From an uncultured Alphaproteobacteria bacterium (lineage in GTDB: Bacteria > Pseudomonadota > Alphaproteobacteria > RF32 > CAG-239), in assembly GCA_910585375.1 (NCBI GenBank), contig CAJUCZ010000037.1, positions 1 to 12,173 on the forward strand: 12,173 nt of DNA, read 5' to 3'. Positions 1 through 7,010 of the stretch are shown in pieces. Made by a program: the position numbers and the translations under genes. Every line of letters begins with the position of its first letter. The first letter of the stretch is position 1. The notes below the pieces were generated by a model. It was not told where the DNA came from, searched no databases, and was given only the letters and a program-made list of their open reading frames with translations.

Positions 1-33
1 TCCCTCTCCTTCCCTCTCCTTCCCTCTCCTTCC
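1..33. repeat. Pyrimidine decamer tandem repeat (left end)
   Basis: Three complete head-to-tail copies of TCCCTCTCCT followed by TCC. The same decamer, in the same phase, closes the right end of the window (12152-12173). The strand is purely pyrimidine, so the duplex is homopurine/homopyrimidine. It runs straight into the pyrimidine tract of repeat unit A and may be the expandable 5' part of that unit. Confidence 0.95.
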
Positions 34-500
34 TTTCTCTTATATCCCCGTTTGTTCTCCTCTCTTTTCCGCCCCTGTTTATTTTCCGCTTCCCGTCCCG
101 TTCTCTTTTCTCACTCCTTCCTTTTTCTCTCTTTCCACACTCACCGCTACCTTCTTTTCCTTTTCTCTCCCCGCGGCTTTCCTTTTTTCTCCCGCCCACT
201 TGTCCCTTTTGCCGCGGCCTTTCTTTTTTTATTTTCGGGTTTTGGTTTCTTCATAGAGTTGGTTTTTCTTCTTTCTTACTTTTGCTTGACCAAAAGGCCG
301 AACGTCGGCGGCGCTCAAAAAAGTCAAGCCCAACCTCATTTTCTAAGCTTTCAACCCAAAGGCCGGGAGGCCGGCAGCCACAAACATCACTACGTTCCAA
401 GGCTCAGTACTTAATATTCACCTCTTTGGGCCAAAAGCTAAGAAATCATTCGGTAATCGGGCTAATCAACTCTCCCCGCCCCTCTCACTCATGAGAGGGT
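34..500 (+). repeat. Long structured repeat, unit A
   Basis: A pyrimidine-rich tract (about 34-270) is followed by a mixed-composition structured segment (279-499). It matches unit B at 501-1015. Positions 151-211 equal 630-690 with a single mismatch over 61 nt, and 239-270 match about 746-776 exactly. Further shared blocks are GGCCGGCAGCCACAAA and a conserved stretch around ATCAACTC just before the last hairpin. Open frames here translate to Phe/Ser/Leu/Pro-rich low-complexity peptides and are not believed. Strand is arbitrary, because the direction of any transcription is unknown. Confidence 0.85.
279..499 (+). ncRNA. Candidate structured element, unit A (three helices)
   Basis: Hairpin I pairs CTTTTG (279-284) with CAAAAG (291-296), loop of 6. 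The long helix II pairs TTCT (341-344) with AGAA (441-444), has an A.A mismatch, then pairs AGCTTT (346-351) with AAAGCT (434-439), has a 3x3 internal loop, then pairs CCCAAAG (355-361) with CTTTGGG (424-430). Hairpin III pairs CCCTCTCA (480-487) with TGAGAGGG (492-499), loop CTCA. Small GC hairpins also fit: GCCGA/TCGGC at 297-309, and GCCGG/CCGGC at 362-375 inside helix II. The same order of helices occurs in unit B with different bases. It may act as RNA or as a DNA cruciform; neither the strand nor a promoter is established. Confidence 0.45.
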
Positions 501-1015
501 GTAGCACGTCTCTTTTTTCTCACCCCCTTGTCACGTTTGTTCTCCGTTTTCTCTCCGCCCCTGTTTATTTTCCGCTTCCCGCTCCCTTTTCTCACTCCGT
601 TTTTTCCTCTCATTCCACACTCCCCGCCCCTTCTTTTCCTTTTCTCTCCCCGCGGCTTTCCTTTTTTCTCCCGCCCCCTTGTCCCTTTTGTTTTCCGCTC
701 TCTTTCCGCCCCATTTTTTCGTTGTTTTTCTTTTTTTATTTTCTAGTTTTGGTTTCTTCATAGAGTTGGTTTTTCTTTATGTTACTTTTGTCATGTAACA
801 AAAGGCCGGAGGCCGGCAGCCACAAAAGCAAAAATACTAGCCCTAAACTCGTTTTCTAAGTCTTCGTGAAAAAGTTCAGGCCGTCTAAGCACAAGGCTAA
901 GACGGCAAGAAGACACAAAATGTTTTTAATTTCCTCTTTTTCACAAAGACTAAGAAGTACTCGTTAAAGGGCATATCAACTCCCCCACCCCCTCAGGCTT
1001 GAGGGGTGGGGTGCT
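501..1015 (+). repeat. Long structured repeat, unit B
   Basis: Second, diverged tandem copy of the unit: a pyrimidine tract (about 505-780), then a structured segment (785-1011). Similarity to unit A is strongest at 630-690, at 746-776, in the GGCCGGCAGCCACAAA block near 811, and around 968-982. In unit A that GGCCGGCAGCC block lies inside helix II, while in unit B it lies upstream of it, so modules have been shuffled between copies. No credible coding frame is present on either strand. Confidence 0.85.
785..1011 (+). ncRNA. Candidate structured element, unit B (three helices)
   Basis: Hairpin I pairs CTTTTGT (785-791) with ACAAAAG (798-804). Helix II pairs TTCT (854-857) with AGAA (953-956), has the same A.A mismatch as unit A, then pairs AGTCTT (859-864) with AAGACT (946-951), has a C.A mismatch, then pairs GTGAAAAAG (866-874) with CTTTTTCAC (936-944). 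Inside it sits GCCGTCT (880-886) paired with AGACGGC (900-906), with an inner AGC/GCT. Hairpin III pairs CCCC-A-CCCCTCA (983-995, one bulged C) with TGAGGGG-T-GGGG (1000-1011), loop GGCT. Compared with unit A, two adjacent base pairs of helix II are exchanged on both sides and the inner part of helix II is wholly replaced, yet pairing is kept. Confidence 0.45.
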
Positions 1016-1025
1016 TCATTTTCGG

Positions 1026-1065
1026 TTTTTGCTCCAAAACCTAAGCTATTCGCAAAGGGCACCCC
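1026..1065 (+). repeat. Fragment of a third copy of the structured repeat
   Basis: The segment around CTAAGCTATTCGCAAAGGGC resembles the right arm of helix II and its downstream block in units A (about 424-461) and B (about 940-972), which share CTAAG, TTCG or CTCG, and GGGC at similar spacing. There is no matching left arm, so it would be a truncated remnant. The match is short and gapped. Confidence 0.35.
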
Positions 1066-1205
1066 AAACCGTACCGGATGGTGAGGATGTGTTTCAGGAG
1101 ATTACATTCAGAAAGTTTGTAATTTAGCCTTTTTCTTTTAGCCAAAATCCCCTTTGCTTTTCCTACCCTGCTGTCCAAAATATTCACCTATCTTTTCATG
1201 AGTGC
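1066..1205. other. Intergenic stretch without recognised content
   Basis: Between the repeat array and the 1206 promoter I see no credible open frame, no strong hairpin and no repeat. Confidence 0.6.
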
Positions 1206-1234
1206 TTGACATTGGTGTTTTCTTGTGGTATAGT
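1206..1234 (+). promoter_or_regulatory. Sigma-70-type promoter of the Cys-rich protein gene
   Basis: A perfect -35 box TTGACA (1206-1211), a 17-bp spacer and a -10 box TATAGT (1229-1234). Transcription should start near 1241, giving a 5' leader of about 275 nt before the start codon at 1516. The 6943 promoter in this window uses the same two hexamers. Confidence 0.75.
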
Positions 1235-1242
1235 GACATTAG

Positions 1243-1483
1243 TATTAACCATTCCGGGCACTGGGTTGCCCTGATAAAGAAAAAAGCAACCTGCTCGGCA
1301 GGCGCGCGGCGGGTTGTCAGCTCTCTGCTTCAGAGACCGCGGTGCTTCGGCGGTAATTTATGACAAAGTATGTGCTTTGAATAACAACAGAAAAAGAATT
1401 TTTATTAACCATTCTGGGCACGCTGCTGTTCAGATAAAGAAAAGAACAACGTGACAGCTTTGGCACGGCGTTGACAGCCGACC
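1243..1483 (+). promoter_or_regulatory. Structured 5' leader with a duplicated two-helix motif
   Basis: Positions 1244-1290 align without gaps to 1404-1450, exactly 160 nt apart, with 37 of 47 bases equal by hand count. First helix: copy 1 pairs GGGCA (1256-1260) with TGCCC (1267-1271). Copy 2 pairs TCTGGGCA (1413-1420) with TGTTCAGA (1427-1434) using two G.T wobbles. Both have 6-nt loops. Second helix: CAACC (1287-1291) with GGTTG (1312-1316) in copy 1, and CAACG (1447-1451) with CGTTG (1469-1473) in copy 2, a compensatory C-G to G-C exchange. Between the copies, hairpins TCTCTG/CAGAGA (1322-1336) and ACCGC/GCGGT (1336-1354) fit. No known riboswitch class is recognised. Confidence 0.5.
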
Positions 1484-1515
1484 GGGTAAAGCACGTTTGC
1501 TTTGGGAGGAAGCCG

Positions 1516-2733
1516 ATGAAAAACATTAACAGAAATATGCTACACATGAAACTAAACTCTGCGGTATCAGTCTTGGCTGTGGCCGCTGCTTTCTCAGTCT
1601 TCCTCCCGCCTTCTTCCGCCTTTGCAGGTGTCTGTTTCCTGCCTGACTGTGGCGATGATAAATTGGCCGGAGATATTCCACCTAACCCGAATCCTGATAC
1701 CGAATGGTGCGAGAAAAAAGGTTACACCTATTATGCTTCCGGACAATGTCCGCAGTATCAGGCGCTGGTCAGTAAATGTAAAAGAGATGATTTTTACCTT
1801 AAATGCGATGACGTGACATGGTGTAAGCAAAACGGTTATAACACAACATCATGTCCTATTCCGTCTTATTTAGACGGACAATGTCCGAACGGTAAACCTT
1901 ACTACAAACAATGTAAAGAGGACAGGCCGCGGGCCTGCCGTGAAGCCGGATATGTCAACTCGTGTTCTCCGGGGCGCTTGTATGCCACTACAAACCGATG
2001 TCCTTATGACAAGTCATTCGGTAAATGCTGTACCGCTTCGCCTTCAACCGGTTGCCCGTCCAATTATTCCGTAAACTGCGATGCTTCCCGCGGTTCTTCC
2101 GGTACCGACACTTGCGGTTACACCTGTTACAGATGTTGCGATGATACTTGTTCCCGCGGATCAAAGAACTATACCGGCAGCAAAGCGGGAACAACCGAGT
2201 GTGGATCAGTTTGCCGTTACTGCAATACATCATGCTCAAGCGGAAGCACTTCTTACAGCGGATCAGTTGTAGGGTACAATGAATGCGGAAGCGCCTGCCG
2301 GTCTTGTTCGACTTCCTGCCCGTCAGGAACTTCTACCACCAACCCCGGCGGTTGCGGCGGGTCGACCACAAATGAATGCGGAACGAAAACATGTTATTAT
2401 CCTTATCAATCATGCTGTTCTCATTCTTCTCATGTTACCTGTGAATACGGCTGCGCATCTACTTGTCCTTGCTGTTCGGCATGCAGATCATGCAATTCCA
2501 GCGATGATTGCAAATCCGGCACCTCCACAAGGGAAGAAAATTGCAACGGCTGGTGTGATACTCACTGGGACGGTACTGACATCAACTATGTCCGGTGCGG
2601 AACTATCCACGAATGTACGACCTATTCCGGCAATAAAAAATCATGGGAAACTTATCGTGATGCCAGCGGCGGTTATAACGGCTGGTCAGCCTGCAATGCG
2701 GCTCGTCAGGGAATGAACCGTCCGTGCTGCTAA
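1516..2733 (+). CDS. Secreted cysteine-rich repeat protein
   Basis: Family not recognised. The 405-residue product starts at ATG 1516, set by the Shine-Dalgarno GGGAGGA (1504-1510) five bases upstream; the frame extends 15 codons further but without such a site. A Sec-type signal peptide is clear: basic N-terminus, hydrophobic residues 15-30, and a likely cut after SAFA (residue 37). The mature part carries about 50 cysteines, many as CC or CxxC pairs. Residues 64-172 hold three loose repeats of the form WC..xGY...C...CP...C. Residues 207-293 hold three Ser/Gly/Thr-rich repeats, each ending in ECG..C..C. The protein ends in CC. It is probably an exported, disulfide-rich surface or envelope protein; metal binding is an alternative. 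It is transcribed from the 1206 promoter through a long structured leader. Its stop overlaps that of the convergent 2730 gene, and no terminator separates them. Confidence 0.85.
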   Translation: MKNINRNMLHMKLNSAVSVLAVAAAFSVFLPPSSAFAGVCFLPDCGDDKLAGDIPPNPNPDTEWCEKKGYTYYASGQCPQYQALVSKCKRDDFYLKCDDVTWCKQNGYNTTSCPIPSYLDGQCPNGKPYYKQCKEDRPRACREAGYVNSCSPGRLYATTNRCPYDKSFGKCCTASPSTGCPSNYSVNCDASRGSSGTDTCGYTCYRCCDDTCSRGSKNYTGSKAGTTECGSVCRYCNTSCSSGSTSYSGSVVGYNECGSACRSCSTSCPSGTSTTNPGGCGGSTTNECGTKTCYYPYQSCCSHSSHVTCEYGCASTCPCCSACRSCNSSDDCKSGTSTREENCNGWCDTHWDGTDINYVRCGTIHECTTYSGNKKSWETYRDASGGYNGWSACNAARQGMNRPCC

Positions 2734-3956
2734 AAGAACAGATAAGAAAAATAAACGGCGGCAACAATTCCGGCAAAGTCAGCCAGCAAGGCGCAAGGCA
2801 GTGCGGCACCGACTTTGCTGATTTTTACGGCGCCGAAATAAACGGCCAGTACATAAAAGGTGGTTTCGGTCGAGCCTTGGACAACTGACGCGACAAAGGC
2901 CGGAAAGCTGTCAGCTCCGTAAGTCTGCATCGTTTCTATCATCATTGCCCTTGCACCGCTGCCGGACAGCGGTTTTAACAAGGCTGTCGGCAGAGCCTTG
3001 ACAAAGTCTGTATTCCAGCCCAATGCACTAAAGAATTTTTCCAAACCCAGCACAATCATATCCAGCACGCCACCGGCACGCAAAACTGCGATTGCCACCA
3101 GCATTGCCACAAGATAAGGAATTATTCTGACGGCAATATCAAAACCTTCTTTGGCACCGGTGATAAAAGTTTCATAAACGTTGAGTTTTTTCAGCAAACC
3201 GGCGGCAATAAACAAAATGATAAAACCGAAGAGAATAAAATTTCCCCAAGCGGCAGAAGCCTGTAATCTGGAACTTTCCGGCAGGCTGTTAAAATACCAC
3301 GCAACGGCACCGACAAAAACGGCAAAACCGCCAAGATAGGCAGCAACGACCGGATTAAATATTTTCAGTTTTTGCACGCAGGCCACACTCAAAAAACCAA
3401 CAAGTGTCGATATGGAAGTTGCAAACAATATCGGCATAAAGACAGCCGTCGGATTAGCTGCCCCCAACTCGGAGCGATACATTAAAATCGTGATGGGAAT
3501 CAGTGTTACTGCTGAAGCGTTAATGACCATAAACAGTATCTGCGCATTGCTGGCACGGTCTTTATGCGGGTTCAGGCTTTGCAATTGTTCCATGGCCTTC
3601 AATCCCATCGGCGTGGCGGCGTTATCCAGCCCGAGCACATTGGCTGCCATGTTCATGACAATTGAGGACAAGGCAGGATGATTGGCCGGAACCTCCGGCA
3701 GTATACGTTGGAACAGTGGTTGCAGCAGGCGGGCCAGAGCCTCGGTTAAACCGGCTTTTTCTGCAATTTTCAGCAGGCCGAGCCAAAGGCATAAAATGCC
3801 GGTCAGGTTTAATGAAATGCTGAAAGCGTTTTTGGAAGAAGAAAAAACCGCGTTAACCAAATCTGTCCAGATTGCTCCGTTACCCAGCCACAGGCTTTGG
3901 TATAACGCAGCAGCAAAGGCGGCCAGAAAAAATCCGGCCCAGATAACGTTCAGCAT
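2730..3956 (-). CDS. Nucleoside-recognition (Gate) membrane protein, SpmA/SpmB fusion type
   Basis: A polytopic inner-membrane protein of 408 residues. The N-terminal half matches spore maturation protein A, with the hallmark stretch NMAANVLGLDNAATPMG (102-118). The C-terminal half matches SpmB, with PLSGSGARAMM (329-339) and QGSTETTFYVLAVYFG (360-375). Each half therefore carries one Gate domain, a fold also found in nucleoside transporters. Fused SpmA-SpmB proteins occur in many non-sporulating Gram-negatives, and their substrate is not known to me. It is the last gene of an apparent minus-strand operon, starting 9 nt after the stop of the 3966-5042 gene. Those 9 nt supply its only ribosome-binding site, a run of seven G followed by AA. 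Its TAG stop overlaps the TAA of the convergent Cys-rich gene. No terminator is visible. Confidence 0.85.
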   Translation of the reverse strand: MLNVIWAGFFLAAFAAALYQSLWLGNGAIWTDLVNAVFSSSKNAFSISLNLTGILCLWLGLLKIAEKAGLTEALARLLQPLFQRILPEVPANHPALSSIVMNMAANVLGLDNAATPMGLKAMEQLQSLNPHKDRASNAQILFMVINASAVTLIPITILMYRSELGAANPTAVFMPILFATSISTLVGFLSVACVQKLKIFNPVVAAYLGGFAVFVGAVAWYFNSLPESSRLQASAAWGNFILFGFIILFIAAGLLKKLNVYETFITGAKEGFDIAVRIIPYLVAMLVAIAVLRAGGVLDMIVLGLEKFFSALGWNTDFVKALPTALLKPLSGSGARAMMIETMQTYGADSFPAFVASVVQGSTETTFYVLAVYFGAVKISKVGAALPCALLADFAGIVAAVYFSYLFF

Positions 3957-3965
3957 TTCCCCCCC

Positions 3966-5042
3966 TTATTTAAACATTGAAATAAGCCCAAATTCCGGAC
4001 GCTCAACGGCAAGATATTTGTCATGTTCTTCATCAAACAATTTGCAGGCTTCTTTCATGGTCATGGTATCATCCATTTCCGAAGTCATCCGGACTTCGGC
4101 CACAGGAAGTTTGAGTTCTTTGGCAAAGCGGCGGATGATGGCATCTTCACGAATGTTATTAATTTCTTTGGCAGCCTGCCGCAGGGTTTTTGACCAATTG
4201 GTACCACGGGCATTGTCATAAATTTTTTTCAAGCTGGTTTGCTGCTCAGACAATTTGATTTCTATATTTTTGACTTCGGCGGCAAACTTGTCATTGAAAG
4301 CCTGCGGATAAAACTTGACCTGCCAGCCTTCTTTTTTGCAATAATCACTATATGCCCGCTGGTGGTAAACAACATAGCCGGCAGCTTCCATCAGGTTTTG
4401 CTGTGCCTGCTCGAGTGCTTCTTTACGGGCTTTTTCCTGCATATTGTTATACAGTGTGGTATAGACGCTTAAAATACCGAACAGCAGCAGAGAAAAAGCA
4501 AAGTCACGCCAGAACGTCCCTTCCGGTTTGGGCAGAAGCCCCTGCCGCTGCAACAGGCTTTTGGTATTTTCCAACTTAAAGTTAAAATATCCCAGCAGCA
4601 GCAAAAGCAGTGTGCAGGAAGAACCGACCGTTATCGTGACATAATTTTGCAACTGGTAGCGCACCATAATATAAAAAGAAATAGGAATCACCAGCAGCAA
4701 AGCCAGACGATAGCCGCGGATAACCAAGATAGACAGCGGGAGATACAAAATCAGCATGGCAATCAGAACATTCATTCGCGGAATAACATAATAGACGGCA
4801 AAGGCCTGTGCAATCATAAAAAAAATCAGAAAAATACGTGCAACAAGGAGCAGCTTTCCGGAAATAATCTGCTCGCGCAACCGGCCATGCACGGTTAAAT
4901 GCAGTTCGGTTTTCTGATAATAAGCGGAGGACAGTTTTTCCCGCAGGGCGCAAAGCGGCACCGTAACAGGCTCCAACGTCTTGGAGAGACCTGAAAAAGC
5001 ATAGCTGACTGCATCCCAAACAAATTTTAACTTCTCGCGCAT
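3966..5042 (-). CDS. Membrane protein of unknown function with helical C-terminal domain
   Basis: Not recognised. The 358-residue product has a soluble, partly basic N-terminus (1-62) and about five hydrophobic segments near 63-87, 91-108, 112-127, 135-153 and 180-198. A long C-terminal region (199-358) is charged and mostly helical, with coiled-coil-like stretches rich in Glu, Lys, Gln and Ala (203-220 and 255-275). There is no signal peptide and no visible catalytic motif. The start at 5042 is supported by GGAG seven bases upstream. It lies 62 nt after the stop of the ABC exporter with no terminator between, and 9 nt before the SpmA/SpmB-like gene, so the three are probably co-transcribed. 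A scaffold or accessory role for one of its neighbours is possible, but nothing in the sequence shows it. Confidence 0.75.
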   Translation of the reverse strand: MREKLKFVWDAVSYAFSGLSKTLEPVTVPLCALREKLSSAYYQKTELHLTVHGRLREQIISGKLLLVARIFLIFFMIAQAFAVYYVIPRMNVLIAMLILYLPLSILVIRGYRLALLLVIPISFYIMVRYQLQNYVTITVGSSCTLLLLLLGYFNFKLENTKSLLQRQGLLPKPEGTFWRDFAFSLLLFGILSVYTTLYNNMQEKARKEALEQAQQNLMEAAGYVVYHQRAYSDYCKKEGWQVKFYPQAFNDKFAAEVKNIEIKLSEQQTSLKKIYDNARGTNWSKTLRQAAKEINNIREDAIIRRFAKELKLPVAEVRMTSEMDDTMTMKEACKLFDEEHDKYLAVERPEFGLISMFK

Positions 5043-5104
5043 GGCAAAACTCCGGATTATTATCGTTTCAGTTTAAGACAATATAGCGCAATTTTGTTAA
5101 AAAA

Positions 5105-6862
5105 CTATTGAGCCTCCCGCACAAAACCTGAAACCTGCATATTATAAAATCCATAATAAGCGCCTTTTTTGCGAATCAGCGTCGTATGCGTCCCTTCTTC
5201 TATGATTTTGCCGTTGTCCATAACAACAATACGGTCCATTTCTTTCAGCGTGGACAGGCGGTGCGCCACGGCGATGACAGTCTTGCCTTTCATCAGCTGC
5301 CTTAATGATTCCTGAATATAATGCTCACTCTCGCTGTCCAGCGCCGAAGTGGCCTCGTCCAGAATCAAAATCGGGGCGTTTTTCAAAATTGCCCGTGCAA
5401 TGGCTATTCTTTGCCGCTCGCCGCCGGAGAGCATAACGCCGCGCTCGCCGACTTTGCTGTCATAGCCCTGTGGCATTTTTAAGATAAAATCATGGCAAAA
5501 AGCCTGACGGGCAGCCTCGTAAACTTCTTCATCCGTGGCAGAAAGCCGGCCATAGCGTATGTTTTCCATAATACTGCGGTGGAACAGGCTCGAGTCTTGC
5601 GGGATCAGGGCAATATTGCGGCGCAGCGAGGCCTGCGTTACATCGGCAATATTTTGCCCGTCAATTAAAATCTCGCCTGACTGAACGTCATAGTAGCGCG
5701 ACAGCAGCCGGACAAGCGTGGATTTTCCCGATCCGGAATGGCCGACCAGCCCGATTTTTTCACCGGCCTTAATATGCAGGGAAAAGTCCTTAAACAAGGC
5801 ATTGGCTTCTTTATAGTGATAGTTCAAATTACAAATCCGGATATCGGCCTTGTCGACATTAATGCTTTTGGCGCCGGCTTTATCCGTGACCTCGCAGGGT
5901 TTGGCCAAAAGTTTCAGACCGTCGCGAATGCCGCCGACAACCTGAACAAAACGCGTGGTAAACATGCTGATATTGGCAACAACATGAATCATCGAACTGA
6001 TGAGCGACAAGACCAGCACAACACCGCCGACGCTGATGTTTTGGGCATACCAATAATAAAAGACCAGCAGGATAAAGCTGACGGTCATAATGTCAAACAC
6101 GACTTTGACGGCATAGTCTATGCGTGAGGATTTCAGCTCCTCCGTCCGCAAGGCTTTCATCATCTTATTGACGGAGCTGTAATAGCGGTGTTTTTCATAA
6201 AGGTAGTTACTGAAGTTTTTGACCAGATCAGAGTTGGTTATGCTGTCAACCATGACACCCGTGGATTCAGAACTCAGTTTGTTTTTGCGCTCGGAAAACG
6301 GGATAAGTTTGCGTTTGAGCCATATCATCAGAGCGGCGAACAGCAGCGTGACAACCGTAAAACACAGCGCAAGTTCGACATTGACCGTATAAATAAACAC
6401 AATATTGACAATAAAGCTCAATATCGGCTGTAAAAGGCCGTATAAAATATGAAAATAAGCCTGTTCGGTATTGTTGATGATGTTTTTAATTTTGCCGGCG
6501 ATATTTCCGGCCATTTCTTCCGCAAAAAAAGAAGAAGAATGTTTGTGGGCATGGCTGAACAAATCGCGTGAGACTTTACTCAGATAATAAGGCATAAAAC
6601 GCACGTTTATCAGGCGCTGCGCAATTTCAACCAGACTTTGGAGAGAGATGGCGGCAAAAATCCCGCCGCTGAGGAGAAGCAGCGTGTGCATGGTTTGCGA
6701 ATCTGCCGGCGCGGAAGCAATCAGGTCTACCATTCGGGCACTGAAATAGTTGAACATTCTGCCAAGCACCGTTGCCAATGCAAAAGTCAGAACAACCAGA
6801 AAGCACCATAACTTGAGCTTTTTGGTATATTTCCATAAAAATTTGGTAACGCCGGTTTCCAT
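5105..6862 (-). CDS. ABC exporter, fused permease and ATPase
   Basis: A half-transporter of 585 residues that should work as a homodimer in the inner membrane. Residues 1-310 form the exporter-type transmembrane domain, with hydrophobic spans near 16-38, 60-80, 136-160, 162-182, 252-272 and 277-300. Residues 340-585 form the nucleotide-binding domain, with Walker A GHSGSGKST (374-382), Q-loop Gln422, signature LSGGERQ (478-484), Walker B ILILDE ending at Glu503, D-loop SALD (506-509) and H-loop His534. All catalytic residues are intact. The general type is MsbA/multidrug-like, and the substrate cannot be told. The frame is open 29 codons further upstream, but the ATG at 6862 has GGAG six bases before it and begins the transporter-like sequence, so it is preferred. 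First gene of an apparent three-gene operon, divergent from the 7011 gene. A weak promoter may lie at about 6885-6920 on the minus strand. Confidence 0.9.
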   Translation of the reverse strand: METGVTKFLWKYTKKLKLWCFLVVLTFALATVLGRMFNYFSARMVDLIASAPADSQTMHTLLLLSGGIFAAISLQSLVEIAQRLINVRFMPYYLSKVSRDLFSHAHKHSSSFFAEEMAGNIAGKIKNIINNTEQAYFHILYGLLQPILSFIVNIVFIYTVNVELALCFTVVTLLFAALMIWLKRKLIPFSERKNKLSSESTGVMVDSITNSDLVKNFSNYLYEKHRYYSSVNKMMKALRTEELKSSRIDYAVKVVFDIMTVSFILLVFYYWYAQNISVGGVVLVLSLISSMIHVVANISMFTTRFVQVVGGIRDGLKLLAKPCEVTDKAGAKSINVDKADIRICNLNYHYKEANALFKDFSLHIKAGEKIGLVGHSGSGKSTLVRLLSRYYDVQSGEILIDGQNIADVTQASLRRNIALIPQDSSLFHRSIMENIRYGRLSATDEEVYEAARQAFCHDFILKMPQGYDSKVGERGVMLSGGERQRIAIARAILKNAPILILDEATSALDSESEHYIQESLRQLMKGKTVIAVAHRLSTLKEMDRIVVMDNGKIIEEGTHTTLIRKKGAYYGFYNMQVSGFVREAQ

Positions 6863-6942
6863 ATTTATCTCCGTCTGTAAAAAAAACAGCGTCAGTTTAG
6901 CATAAAATATAAAAAAAGCCAAAGCCTTTCTTAAGCCGCGGG

Positions 6943-6970
6943 TTGACAAAATTTTGCAATAGGATATAGT
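6943..6970 (+). promoter_or_regulatory. Sigma-70-type promoter of the 7011 gene
   Basis: TTGACA (6943-6948), a 16-bp spacer and TATAGT (6965-6970). Transcription should begin near 6977, leaving a 34-nt AT-rich leader with no Shine-Dalgarno sequence. The promoter lies in the gap between the divergent ABC exporter gene and the 7011 gene. Confidence 0.7.
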
Positions 6971-7010
6971 GTTATTGAATATTTATGTTTTATTTAAATT
7001 ATTTTAATTT

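Noticed and set aside
1..33. Possible CRISPR array or origin iterons
   Set aside because: The decamers are directly adjacent with no spacers, and no cas or replication gene is nearby.
52..414. Open frame of 120 codons at the left end, and similar frames at 491-763 and 528-746
   Set aside because: They translate a pyrimidine tract into Phe/Ser/Leu/Pro-rich low-complexity sequence. They have no ribosome-binding site, and their similarity to each other is explained by the DNA repeat.
531..761. Minus-strand frame of 76 codons rich in Lys, Arg and Glu
   Set aside because: It is the purine-strand reading of the same low-complexity tract; no start signal and no domain.
983..1011. Hairpin III of unit B as an intrinsic terminator
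   Set aside because: The stem is strong, but it is followed by TGCTTCATTTTC rather than a clean T run, and there is no gene before it to terminate.
1471..1515. Longer N-terminus for the Cys-rich protein
   Set aside because: The strong Shine-Dalgarno before 1516 and a proper signal peptide starting there argue for the shorter form, and the extra codons overlap the leader helix.
1988..2716. Frames on both strands inside the Cys-rich gene (for example 2279-2716)
   Set aside because: They are shadows of the repeat-rich coding sequence, without start signals or recognisable domains.
6863..6949. 29-residue N-terminal extension of the ABC exporter
   Set aside because: GGAG sits six bases before the internal ATG at 6862, and the extension covers the intergenic region where the divergent promoter lies.
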